From the NCBI GenBank assembly GCA_030068145.1, contig JAPJBO010000231.1:206253-270252 (forward strand): a stretch of DNA of 64,000 bases, written 5' to 3'. The position numbers and the translations under genes were made by a program. Positions 23,031 to 33,747 of the stretch are shown here, piece by piece. This DNA is from Diplonema papillatum (taxonomy: Eukaryota > Euglenozoa > Diplonemea > Diplonemida > Diplonemidae). Below the pieces are notes generated by a model, which was not told the origin of the DNA, did not search any database, and saw only the letters and a list, made by a program, of their open reading frames with translations. Every line of letters begins with the position of its first letter. Within the stretch, counting starts at the first letter, position 1.

Positions 23031-24389
23031 CATTCCCGACCCACCCGCGAGGTGCGTTTTTCTGACTTTTTTCAGAGGTATTTTCAATCCCTCGCCAGGA
23101 AGTCAGACAATCGCATCACCAATGTCGCCAACACACGTTTTTTTGCACGCTGATCAAGTGAGCCGGTCGTCACCGAGGCTTCACTCAGGCCGAATGGAGG
23201 AGTGCATTGCCGCTCAGCCCGTCGTTTCGCACTTACCAAACCAACTGACTACTGTCTCTTGAGACCACGCAGTTCTCAAGTGGTAGCCGACCCTGTTTAC
23301 AGACCCGAGGAGCTTCACTCGGACCGTAGGAGCTCAGCAGAAACTACCAGTGAGGTATATCGCGTTTCAGACGCAAGGCCTCACAACGGCAGGTACTTTA
23401 CGCCGCTCACGAATCTTGTTGTCTAAGGCTTCTTGTGCTACAATCGCACTCCAGCTGTTCCACAGGCGAGAGCAGGAGCAGAACAAGCAACAAGAAATGA
23501 AATGAACCGAAGTAGTAGTACCAGAGTTCCTACACTTTCCGTCCTGACATACTGCACCTGAAAAAGGTACGCTGTCACTACCCCGGATTGGCAACCTTAT
23601 TTAACATCACACAGGAGGCATCGTTCCGCCGTGTGCCATGAGGGATCACAACACCGCCGTACCAACGCCTGCTGGGGGTGTTGTTCCTGATTCTGGTGCA
23701 CTCTCAAGGCGTATGTAGAATGAAGCCCTCGTTGAAATTAGATTTTTATTTGTCTTAGATGAGTACTACATTGAGTAGATAGATGTACATTTCTTCTTTT
23801 TTTGTTTTTTCAGTTTTGACAAAACTCTCCCGCTCTTACTACAAAGAAGTTCTGTCTCAGAAGGAGTCCCTTGAGGTGAACAGCTTTCTTGTGTTTTCCC
23901 GCTTGTTGTCTAAGCAAAACCTTTGGCCTTCAACGGGCATCACTGGTGTTACGGGCGAAGCTGAACGGTGAAAGATGGTACTGTTGCAGAGGAGGAGAAC
24001 GGCCACATCATTGCATTCCAACGGACTTGTCGGACGCACACAGAATACAAATAGTCTGACACGGACTCAAACCGAAAACCCGCTGAGTGCACACCCCCAA
24101 GCAGGACATCCTCGTGTTGTGCATTAGGCGGCTTGGAGGCGTGGTCAACCTCCTCGTCGCTACCTTTCGCGACCGTAATTGGATAGGCGGGATTGCCTGG
24201 GGGCGGTCTCCATGAAGAAGAGAAAACCGACCGCTTACTACAAGAACCAGTCCAGAAAAGTAAAGCAAGACCTCTGCTGTCGGCTGCTTCGGCAGACGAC
24301 ACATACTACTTCTGGATGGAAGTTTGCCACAACGTTTTTACACTGGTGGCACTGGTCACAGCGACACGAGTCTGAGTCGCTCACACATC
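23031..24389. other. mostly non-coding stretch
   Basis: An open frame at 23202-23426 has biased composition (RPRSSQVVADPVYRPEELHS) and could be a last exon of the membrane-protein gene. The rest has T-rich runs near 23800 and no recognisable gene. Confidence 0.35.
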
Positions 24390-24885
24390 ATCCCCCCACC
24401 GGATAGCATGGGCGGACGGCTCCGCCCGGACGGGGGCTCGGCTGCCACGGTACACGGGACCAGCCGAGCTGAAGCCGTGGGCCATCAACACTACCGACCT
24501 CACCGTGTGGGGAGGCGGTGGGGTCTATGTGCAGAAACCATTCGGCGACCGTGGCCCGGACTGGAGGCGACCGGTGGACGGAACGCCATCGCTTGGATTT
24601 GCCCGGTCGGTGCCCACTCGAACAGTTTCCGCACAGAGCAGGTCGCTTTCCTCAATGCGGTTGAAATCCTGGATGAAGAGACCTCTCGGGAAGCAACCGC
24701 GCAGATGGCATCTGATGAACCTAAGGTGGCGTGGGTGCTCGGCGACTCGCAGTCGCTTCTGAAAGACCTCGCCCCCCGCCCCCACCGACAGAAGCGGTTC
24801 ATGAACCAGCTGATCTGGCTGAAACTTTGCAGCATCGCCAGGAGGGGGTATATTCTGGTCCTGCAGTTCGTGTTCGGTCACTGTA
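24390..24885 (+). pseudogene. degenerate RNase H domain of a non-LTR retrotransposon
   Basis: One frame starts AWADGSA (the usual catalytic Asp-Gly-Ser block). A shifted frame continues RTEQVAFLNAVEILDEE and VAWVLGDSQSLLKDL, and ends LQFVFGHC where families have WVPGHCG. Order and spacing match the LINE RNase H fold (D...E...D...H). At least one frameshift separates the parts, and the sequence decays straight after the His block. No RT is found next to it, so this is a relic. Confidence 0.6.
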
Positions 24886-25569
24886 AGCTCTTTCTAACGT
24901 GTGGACGGACTTTTCTAACGTGTAGACACTTTGAGTTTCCCAGTGCAAAACCATGGTCCACGACCGCCAGGCACTGAGAAGATCGGCTGCTGCCATCTCA
25001 TGAGGTTAGTGAAGGGGGGCGGTCCTGCTGGAGTTGCAAGCCTTTATTGGGCGGACCACAAAGACAGCCCAGGAATACATCGACTACACGTCGAAGGCCC
25101 ACCCAGGTTGCAGGGACGTTGCTTGGAACAGCACCGCCGTCAGACTTCTCTGCCAGTGTCAGGTGCTTCAATGCCAGCCACGGCAAGCATCGCCCTCTGG
25201 GGTTTACAGCATCACGTACACCACTCGCAGTGTATAAAAGTCAACTGCCAGTAAAGCTATCTTCTTGCCTCGAGAAGTTGTCTCGGCGAATAAAAAGTTT
25301 TTCTGCACTCGAGTTGCACTGACACCAGGTAGAGCGGAGGCCAAATCGAAGAAAGATGTTCAACCGGGGCAGCAGATGTCCTTGCATCTGCAGTAAGCCG
25401 GGGAAGTACCAAGGAAGACACGAAGGCTTCCTAGCTTTCGTCAGGTCGTGGAGGTCGTGGCGTAGGCACAGGCCAAGAGAAGAAGTGCGTAGTTTTGTGT
25501 GCGAAGACATCATCTGCATTTCAAGGATGAGAACGGTTACCGGCTGTCGGGGAATCGCTGTATAACCAC
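24886..25569. other. retroelement 3' debris or unique sequence
   Basis: Short frames only. A poly-pyrimidine/purine mix near 25260-25330 and no recognisable domain. It ends where the fold-back element starts. Confidence 0.3.
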
Positions 25570-26343
25570 CATATCACATGCTTTGCATCCTGGCTGAGTC
25601 TGGCGAGAAATACTCCCCTCCGGGAAGAAATACTCAGACTGAGTCGATCCTGAGTTCAGCCTGAGTCGAGCCTATCAGAGCGAGTCAGCGCGACTCAGCC
25701 AGACTCAGTGTGGACTCAGGCAAACTCAGGCTGGGCGGGCTGCACTGTTGAACTACTGTACTGGTACTGAACTACTGCACCTGGTTACTTCAGTGGTTGG
25801 TCACTGAGGTTCTGGCAAGCTTGCAGATGTGCATGGGGTATCAGACAACAAATTGGGACCCCACACACTGAAAACAAAAGTGCTCCTTTCCAGACAAAAT
25901 TTGAGTGTTGCAAACGAAACTTGAACACCTGAAATTGGGACCCTAAAGCTGGTCCAGTGCCCACCTACAGGCAATTACCTAGACTTCACGCTGAACCGCA
26001 AAAATCGCGGTTCGTTGAGTACAGGTATTTTCATATACCTAGCGCTGTAAGCTTTACAAGTTGTCTTGCACCTGTCTGTGTCGTGCTCAACAGCTTTGTG
26101 ATGTGGTTCTTGAGGTGGTGCCCAAAGCACCAGGGCTAGGTTTTATCATTGCGATTGCAATTGTGGTTGTGATTATTGGCCCCCACTGCCCCACTGAAGT
26201 GACCCGAACATTTATATATACTGCCCAGCCTGAGTTTGCCTGAGTCCAGCCTGAGTCTGCCTGAGTCGCCCAGACTCAGGTGGACTCTGGCGAGACTCAG
26301 CCAGACTCTGCCAGACTCTGCCAGGATGCAAAGTATGATATCA
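25570..26343. mobile_element. fold-back (MITE-like) element with GACTCAGGC-built inverted ends
   Basis: The left end (25570-25740) and right end (26210-26343) are inverted copies. Outermost is ACTTTGCATCCTGGC/GCTTTGCATCCTGGC, then many degenerate TGAGTCTGGC-type units. The unrelated middle of about 470 bp has no ORF. The whole is about 770 bp. Confidence 0.65.
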
Positions 26344-27296
26344 CCCCCTATTTTTTTTTTCTTGGTTTCGGGATTTTTACGACAGGTATCCGATTCCAGC
26401 CAGTACAAGGCTGCTTTATGGCCTGTACTGCAGTAACCAGTTCTCGGCGAACGCCGGCAGGACGCATTTCAGCGGCACCGAACGGGGAACGTGTTCTACA
26501 AACCTGACCCTTCCCGGCACGAGAAGCGTGCCCAGCAGTTCCATCGGGAGGAGTGCCCGACCGTGGAAGCGGGACCCGGGGCTGGCGAGATCTCGGAATC
26601 CGCGGAGACCGATCGGGGGTCCAGCCTCTAACAGCCTCACAGATCTGGGGCACCGATGCTCGGAATGAGACTCTCGTCTTTGGTGGGAGGTCCCCAAGGA
26701 TAACTTCGGTAGGCGGTCGTAAATGTGGTGGAGGCGGAGGAAAAGCCTCCCCTGGAATTTTGTGACTTTAACCCTGACCTGCTGAGGCAAGAAGCCGGCA
26801 TCGGGCAAGGGTTGTTTCTGTCACTTTTGGAAACGGCTGTTGCAGAGAACCGGACGAGCTACTTCTGGAGGGTGCTCGGGAGCATTCGTGGATGCGCTTC
26901 CCGGGTCTTCCGTATTTCCGCCGCCATCTGCCGGTAGCAAGAGCAGAGTGCTCCCGTCATGTCCTCAACTTCGCAGTCGGCTGGACCAGCCCCAGGCGAC
27001 CGTTCCACGCCGTCTTCAGTTGCGACCGGGATTTGTTCCCCTTTCCCGCCCGTGAACGACCGCCAATTCCCCAGCTCGCAAAGGTTCCATGTTCACCACC
27101 CCCGGTTGGCCTTGTCAGCCGCTTCTTCAGCGGCTGCCCAGTTGGGTTCATCGGCCGTTGGCTGTTTCGCGGCCGGCACGTGCTGCTGGTGTAACGGCGT
27201 GGGAGAAGCAGGGATTAAAATGAAAGTGAGCATTTGGGGTAAGCCCTGATTGTTAAATTCACAATTAAATTTTGGTGCGTTTGGTTTTCCCAGAAG
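26344..27296. other. GC-rich stretch without recognisable gene
   Basis: Frames on both strands (for example 26725-26937 and 26959-27249 on +) show no family motif, one having a CCWC cluster. It may be part of an unidentified mobile element; I cannot name one. Confidence 0.3.
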
Positions 27297-27346
27297 GTTA
27301 CATGCCTGTTACTGTCAATTACCTGGCAGTTACTGTCAAAAACAGG
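27297..27346 (+). repeat. 50-bp direct repeat (also 29384-29433)
   Basis: GGTTACATGCCTGTTACTGT followed by CAATTACCTGGCAGTTACTG is repeated at 29384-29433 with about three differences. The two copies flank the second fold-back region and may be termini of one element. Confidence 0.6.
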
Positions 27347-27562
27347 GGGGGTGTCAAAAAATATTTTTGGGACACTTTGTACTTAGAGAGTTTTGCTGTC
27401 GGTCGGTCCTGGTCAACTTTTTCTTTGGGTGCCATGGCTTCACGTGGACTCGTGCACCCTTGGAAGTCACTCAAAGAGTGGAGAGGAACAAAAAGTGAGA
27501 ACAGAGGTAAAAAGCGGTGCGCCAAACAGAGAATACCAGCGTGTCGTCCGTGTCGTCTACTG

Positions 27563-28836
27563 CCATCCTGGCCACAGGTGGCGGTCGCGGCTCGCCCCGA
27601 CTCGTCTTCACCCGCCCTCACTCGCCCTCAGTGCCATGCAGGGTCAAGGTTCTGTGCCTTTTCCGACCCACTCAGGTGCGGGGTTTACCACAAAATCAGG
27701 GCAAATACCCTGCCGCCAGTGAAAACCCCCATTTTGGTGGAGAAACACGTGTTGGGGGGAAAGGCAGCAGAGAGCTGCACCGCTAAGCGTGACGGGAGTC
27801 GACAGCGTCTTCTCGATCACGAACGCCATCGAGAAGATACACCGCGCCACCATGGATCGCAGACATTCGACAGCCGACTGTTTCTGCGGATGCATGGTGG
27901 TGACACTTTTGCCGCTGACGACGACGACACACGACGGTGACTACTCCCCACACGTGCATTGTGTGAGGGCAGACTGCGTTCTGCCCAAAACATCAAACTA
28001 CGACTTTCTCACTCCTACCCTTACATGTACCCCCCGACGGGGGACTTTCACCCCCGTGGCCCACCGTGACACCCCCGTCGGGAATTTTCTGGTACCCTTT
28101 GGGTGGAAGATAGCTAGAACCAGAGCGAGGGGCAAGCTCCTCCGGCTGAGACCTGTAGCGCTGTTGGCGCGTCGAGGCGTGGAAATCATCCTTCTGCTGA
28201 GTCTATGTGCACCGAAGTGGGATCCCCAACTCAGCGGACGAAGTGGAACCCCCGACTCCCCAAACAAAGTGGTACCCTCAACTCAGCAAACGAGCCTGGG
28301 CAGAGAGAACAGAAACGTGCAAGACGGAGGTGGCATCAGAATGAGCAAGGAGTCCGAAGGACAGTCAGGCACAGAAGTCGGAAACCGTTCCATCCACGAT
28401 GCAATCTGCGACTGTTTTAGACGGTTATTGTTTAATCTAGAATGCAAATAATCTGTGGCAAGCATCTATCTGCATCGCCGGTTCGCGGTTATCTCTTCGC
28501 ATGTGACGGCCCTCCCTTGAACCGAACTTGGGGCTTGGAGCACGTGGGGAGGACTTTGTCGACGATACCGAGATGGGAGGCACACCTTCTGCCATCAGGG
28601 AACAGCTGAGTATCTTAGAACGGGCCAACATCACCGTGGACACGCAACTATTTTGCCTATGCATACGCACATGCTTACACAGCTCTCTTCGGACAAGGCG
28701 GAGTGTGTTCTTCGACGTGTGCCACCTTGAAGGGCGAGTCTAGGGCGAGTGAGGACGAGCCTGGGCGTCAAAAGGGGGCTCGAGGGCCTCAGGGCGAGTC
28801 TGGGGCAGGTCGCGACTCGCCCGCCACCTATGCCTA
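27563..28836. mobile_element. second fold-back-like element with GACTCGCCCT-built inverted ends
   Basis: The left arm (27563-27640: GGTGGCGGTCGCGGCTCGCC, then repeated ACTCGCCCT units) is inverted at about 28735-28836 (GGGCGAGT units ending GGCGGGCGAGTCGCGACCTG on the complement). The arms are imperfect. The interior of about 1.1 kb has no clear gene. The design matches the element at 25570. The stretch 28837-29383 holds a 75-codon frame (28885-29109) with coding-like composition but no known motif. Confidence 0.45.
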
Positions 28837-29454
28837 GCGGCACATGAAGCGTGACCTTTTTCTGGTGTCTCCCGATACCATCAAGTGAACGAGGATCATA
28901 AAATAACAATGGAATTCGTGTGCTGCCAATTCAAGGTGATGACTGCGGACAACACCACCACCCTCGCCTTCAGTGAGTCCGTCGCCAGAGTCACTACTTT
29001 GGCGTCGTCCAAGGCTGCCCTTGCAGCCGTAGCGGAATATCTCTCTCCCAGAAACAAAAGAAAGTGGACGAAGGTCGAAGCCCAAGCAGCGAAGACAAAC
29101 GGAGGGTAGCTTTCATGGATGTAGGAATACACGAATTCTGCACACCATGTTTCCATGTCCGTGTGCATGTCATGCGCCCACTGCTACCCCCTGTCTATTC
29201 GTGTTCCCATCCGGATCTCACGCTTCGCTTTCATGCTCCCATATCCCGCACGTGACAGGTAGTGCAGCCCACAATTGGGTATCCAGGTACCGCGAGGGCG
29301 TGTTCGGCGACAAATGGGTGAAATCTTTTTGGCGACCCCAGGACGTGAAATTTGCTTGTGCCAAAAAATTCTGCCTCCCCAAAGGTTACATACCAGTTAC
29401 TGTCAGTTACCTGGCAGTTACTGTCAAAAACAGAGGTTCAAACGAACCGAAAAA

Positions 29455-29572
29455 ATTAATTATATTTATATTAGGGTAGGCGGTTTTTTTTTTTTTGGCC
29501 CATGTCCGCGCGCGCGTAAATTTTTGGGAACCCCCGGAAAAAAAAAACTTTTGCCAAAAAAAAACTTTTGGG
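29455..29572 (+). repeat. inverted repeat partner A (pair with 32615-32745)
   Basis: TTAGGGTAGGCGG, a T-run, GGCCCATGTCCG, a (CG)n run and A-runs ending CTTTTGCC. The complement of 32615-32745 has the same order. The two may be separate copies of one small element or the ends of a 3.3-kb one. Confidence 0.6.
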
Positions 29573-30428
29573 ATCTGTGCATTGGAACCGGTCGTGAGAG
29601 CGACTGCAGGCGTAGTCACGAGCGTGTCCGGCTCGCGAAAAGTCGAAAACCTGTTCATCACACCGATACTTCACGGCGATGCAAATCGCGTAGACTTTGT
29701 TTACCTCAGTGTGTATTGACTTTGAAGCTGACTATGCCCGGTGCTGGGTTGGTGCGCTGGGCAAGCAATATCGTGCTGGTGTCAATCTAAACAGCAAGAT
29801 TTGCGTAGCTCCTGCTGGACGCAGTCGAAGCACGCGGGATACAAGCACAGCCTCAGCCTCGAAAGTGTGCGCGGTTTTACCGGCAAGGCATGTCGGGAGG
29901 TTTTGCCACTGTGGTGCGATTATCACACAGAACCAGTCCGGGGCAGTGCACGCGTCTATGCCTTCCGACGCCTCAAGCAGCTACTAGTATCTGAGACTCG
30001 ACTGAGGAGGCATGAAAAGGACGCGGGGCAAGCGATGCGTTCACGGTGCTTGCGACTTAGTGCACTTGACCGGCGGCAATGCCTTGTGCCGCGGTATATT
30101 TGCGAAGAAAACGGCACTCGTCGCCTGACAGTCTAGACCGCACATCCCTGAGCATAACTGCCTTCGTTGCACACGGCGTCTAACCAATTGCCGTGTGCTA
30201 GAAGCACCTGCCCTCCGTGCGGATGTCGAGACATCAATGGTCTCTTTCGATGTGGGTGAGGTACATCTTGTGAGTCCGGCGCCGTTTGCTACGCATCAGA
30301 AGGTGGCCACTGGCTAAAGCTTGCTGACGGGAGGGTCGGCAGAGTACCGACAAACTCCGTTTACACCAAGCAGGGCATCTTTGTGTACTCGGGTAATATT
30401 TCGAGACTGGAGGTCCTATGAACATGCA
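29573..30428. other. unassigned sequence
   Basis: A 131-codon + strand frame (29741-30136) has Cys-rich segments but no motif that I recognise. It may be mobile-element derived. Confidence 0.3.
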
Positions 30429-30655
30429 ATGTGAATAGCCTCTATTCGAGCCAACCCCACTTTTACTTACTGTACTGTTTTGTACTAGATAATAGCGCGG
30501 AGCTGGCTTTTTCCGTTTTTCGGATTTCATGCCTGTATGGTCCACTTCAACAGTGCGACGGTCTCCGGACCCACAGGTCCGCGGTTCGATCCCCGCGCGA
30601 AGTGTTTTTTTCGGTTTGAAGTTTTTGAGAATTTTTCGAGACTGGAGGTCCTATG
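30429..30655 (+). mobile_element. SINE-like element, copy 3
   Basis: It begins GAATAGCCTCTATTCGAGCC. A tRNA-like block carries a clear B-box (GCGGTTCGATCCCCGC at about 30581-30596) preceded by a small stem (CGGAC/GTCCG). It ends in a T-rich tail. The string GAGACTGGAGGTCCTATGAA occurs just before (about 30404) and after (about 30639) the copy, as a target or tandem duplication would. The GAACTTTGC array follows at once. Confidence 0.65.
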
Positions 30656-31945
30656 AACATGCAATGTTCACCAGAACTTTGCTTCACCCGAACTTCGCCC
30701 GAACTTTGCTTCGCCCGAACTTAGCTTCACCCGAACTTAGCTTCGCCCGAACTTTGTTTTGCCCGATCTTAGCTTCACCAGAACTTTGCTTCACCCGAAC
30801 TTTGCTTCCCCCAGAACTTTGCTTCGCCCGAACTTTGCTTCACCAGAACTTAGCTTCGCCCGAACTTTGCTTCACCCGAACTTAGCTTCGCCCGAACTTT
30901 GTTTCGCCCGATCTTAGCTTCACCAGAACTTTGCTTCACCCGAACTTTGCTTCCCCCAGAACTTAGCTTCGCCCGGACTTTGTTTCGCCCGAACTTAGCT
31001 TGACCCGAACTTTGCTTCGCCCGAACTTTGCTTCACCAGAACTTAGCTTCGCCCGAACTTTGCTTCGCCCGAACTTTGCTTCCCCCAGAACTTTGTTTCG
31101 CCCGAACTTTGCTTCACCAGAACTTTGCTTCATCCGAACTTTGCTTCCCCCAGAACTTAGCTTCGCCCGGACTTTGTTTCGCCCGAACTTAGCTTGACCC
31201 GAACTTTGCTTCGCCCGAACTTTGCTTCACCAGAACTTAGCTTCCCCAGAACTTTGTTTCGCCCGAACTTTGCTTCACCAGAACTTTGCTTCATCCGAAC
31301 TTAGCTTCGCCCAGAACTTTGCTTCGCCCGAACTTTGTTTCGCCCGAACTTTGTTTCGCCCGAACTTAGCTTCACCAGAACTTTGCTTGACCCGAACTTA
31401 GCTTCGCCCGAACTTTGCTTCACCAGAACTTAGCTTCCCCAGAACTTTGTTTCGCCCGAACTTTGCTTCACCAGAACTTTGCTTCATCCGAACTTAGCTT
31501 CGCCCAGAACTTTGCTTCGCCCGAACTTTGTTTCGCCCGAACTTTGTTTCGCCCGAACTTAGCTTCACCAGAACTTTGCTTCACCCGAACTTAGCTTCGC
31601 CCGAACTTTGCTTCACCAGAACTTAGCTTCACCCGAACTTTGCTTCACCCGAACTTAGCTTCGCCGAACTTTGTTTCGCCCGATCTTAGCTTCACCAGAA
31701 CGTCCGAACTTTGCTTCACCCAGAACTTAGCTTCGCCCGGACTTTGTTTCGCCCGAACTTAGCTTCACCTTCGCCCGAACTTTGCTTCACCAGAACTTTG
31801 CTCACCCGAACTTAGCTTCGCCCGAACTTTGCTTCGCCCGAACTTTGTTTCGCCCGAACTTAGCTTCACCCGAACTTTGCTTCACCAGAACTTAGCATTG
31901 CCCGAACTTAGCTTCGCCCGAACTTTGCTGTTCCCCAAACTTTAA
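30656..31945 (+). repeat. minisatellite array, 16-bp unit GAACTTTGCTTCGCCC
   Basis: About 80 units alternate TTTGC and TTAGC cores and ACCC, GCCC or ACCA ends. Blocks of several units recur (for example around 31010 and 31200, and 31250 and 31450), so amplification worked on higher-order segments. It is the same unit as at 6890. Confidence 0.9.
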
Positions 31946-32614
31946 CTGCTGCCTCCAGTCTCGCCACGCGCCGGCCTTAGCCGAGCGCACGTACTGACAA
32001 AGCCACTACACCCGAAGTGACGGTGTCGACGTCCGCCTTTGGGGGTTTCAACAGCAGACCGCCGCAGAAGCCGCGAGAGCAACCATCCTTGCACAAGGTG
32101 GAGGAAAGCGGAAGTTGAAGTTCACCATCCTATCTGCGGGTAGCTGGCGCCTATTCTCGCCGATGGAAATGCCACCGACCAGCCGTCAGTAGGCTCTCGC
32201 ACGGTGGTTCGGTAGGACCGTGACATCGCAATGGGGCATGGCAGAAGAGAGATAAGAGATTGACGGACACCCGCGCAATCGACAGTCCTCTGGGTCACTG
32301 CTTTATTGTTCGCAGCGTACCCAGCGAACCGCGATCTCGAGTTCAAACCCGAAAGTCTTTTCTCCTGTGGCATCGTCTATCATCTGCAGCCTCCGACTAT
32401 GGAAGGTTTTGTCGAAACGCACCCCGCGCGGCGTTCAGGACTGTTGAACTCTAGACTGCCACCGCAACCCCTCGGACACATCAAGTTCATCTTCACACTC
32501 ACCTTTGAGCTCATCGTCCAGAAATTCTACCAACAACGGGCACAAAAGTGCCAACAGCGGACTGGCCAGTAGTATAGCCGGCACATATGGTGTGACATCC
32601 AGTAGCAGAAAGTC
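31946..32614. other. unassigned sequence upstream of QPRTase
   Basis: Short frames on both strands without motifs. No repeat shared within the window except at its right edge. Confidence 0.3.
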
Positions 32615-32745
32615 TTGTGGCAAAAGTTTCTTTTTTCTGAAAAGTTTTTTTTTTTGCGCGCGCGCGCGTAAGTTTCTGTGGGCCGACGGACATGGGCCAA
32701 AAAAAAAAAACCGCCTACCCTTATATAAAAATAATTAAACGAAGC
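32615..32745 (-). repeat. inverted repeat partner B (pair with 29455-29572)
   Basis: Read on the minus strand it gives AAGGGTAGGCGG, a T-run, GGCCCATGTCCG, a GCGCGC run and an A-run ending CTTTTGCCAC, matching partner A. It lies about 100 bp before the QPRTase ATG and so may touch its promoter. Confidence 0.6.
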
Positions 32746-32859
32746 TAGCGCGCAGGGTTGCCTGATTTCGCACCTACTTTCCGATACCAAACAGATGCTC
32801 GACTCTAACATCAATTGCCAAGTGTGCAGGCTGCCACCAAAGAACGAACTAATTACAAG

Positions 32860-33747
32860 ATGTCGCGGTTCAGCTCGCTGTTGCCAGAATACTTAACTGA
32901 CTTCGCAAAAGACTGGCTACGACATGATATTCCAGCCTTCGATGTTGGGGGCTACGTCGTGGGCAACGAGCCGCAGAGTGCAATCTTCTGGGCGAAGAGT
33001 AACATGGTTATGTCAGGGTACCCTTTTGTTGAGGCTATCTTCAAAGAGTTGGGGTGCACTGTAGAGTGGCTGGTGGAAGAGGGAACGGCTGTGACGGCTG
33101 ATGGTAGAAACAGAGTTAAGGTGGGAGTCGTGCGTGGTCCGGTCAACAGGGTCCTTCAGGGTGAAAGAACAGCACTCGAGGTACTCACACGATGCAGCGC
33201 TGTTGCCTTTGAAACAGCTCGCGCGAAGTCGATTGTAGCGAAAGCAAGTCCGCAGTGGTCAGGTACAATTGCAGGTACCAGAAAGACCACGCCAGGGGCG
33301 TACCGAATGATTGAAAAGTATGGACTCCTTGTTGGAGGAGGCGATCCACACCGCTATTCGCTGAGCACCATGACCATGCTCAAAGACAACCACGTTGATG
33401 CGGCAGGAAGCATAACAAAAGCTGTGCAGCTTGCCAAGCAGGCCGGCGGGTTCTCTGTGAAAGTAGAAGTTGAAGCCCGTAACGAAACTGAAGCCACCGA
33501 AGCCTGTGCAGCAGGCGCCGATGTTGTCATGCTTGACAATTTCACGCCGGAAGCGCTTGCTCGTGTAGCCCCGATCTTGAAGAAAGCGTACCCGTACGTC
33601 CTGCTCGAAGTGTCCGGCGGCATTACTCACGAAACCCTGCACAGGTTCCTGATTCCGGGACTGGATGTTCTCTCAATGGGCTGCCTTACCCACAGCGTGA
33701 AAGCTGTCGACATTTCGTTGAAAATTGCGAAGCTATCAAAGCTGTGA
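32860..33747 (+). CDS. QPRT: nicotinate-nucleotide pyrophosphorylase (quinolinate phosphoribosyltransferase), 295 aa
   Basis: Intronless. It makes nicotinate mononucleotide from quinolinate and PRPP in de novo NAD synthesis. Diagnostic strings are GERTALEVLTRCSAVAF (family GERxALNxLxRxSGIAT), IAGTRKTTPGAYRMIEKYGL, GGGDPHRYSLSTMTMLKDNH, KVEVEARN, ADVVMLDNF and LLEVSGGI. These cover the PRPP- and quinolinate-binding Lys, Arg, His, Glu and Asp residues of the alpha/beta barrel. The length equals the usual 280-300 aa. The start is the ATG giving MSRFSSLLPEYL, as in animal and fungal enzymes; the frame is open upstream to 32815 but has no other ATG. No targeting peptide is visible, so it is probably cytosolic. 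The upstream 130 bases are a dispersed repeat. Confidence 0.95.
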   Translation: MSRFSSLLPEYLTDFAKDWLRHDIPAFDVGGYVVGNEPQSAIFWAKSNMVMSGYPFVEAIFKELGCTVEWLVEEGTAVTADGRNRVKVGVVRGPVNRVLQGERTALEVLTRCSAVAFETARAKSIVAKASPQWSGTIAGTRKTTPGAYRMIEKYGLLVGGGDPHRYSLSTMTMLKDNHVDAAGSITKAVQLAKQAGGFSVKVEVEARNETEATEACAAGADVVMLDNFTPEALARVAPILKKAYPYVLLEVSGGITHETLHRFLIPGLDVLSMGCLTHSVKAVDISLKIAKLSKL

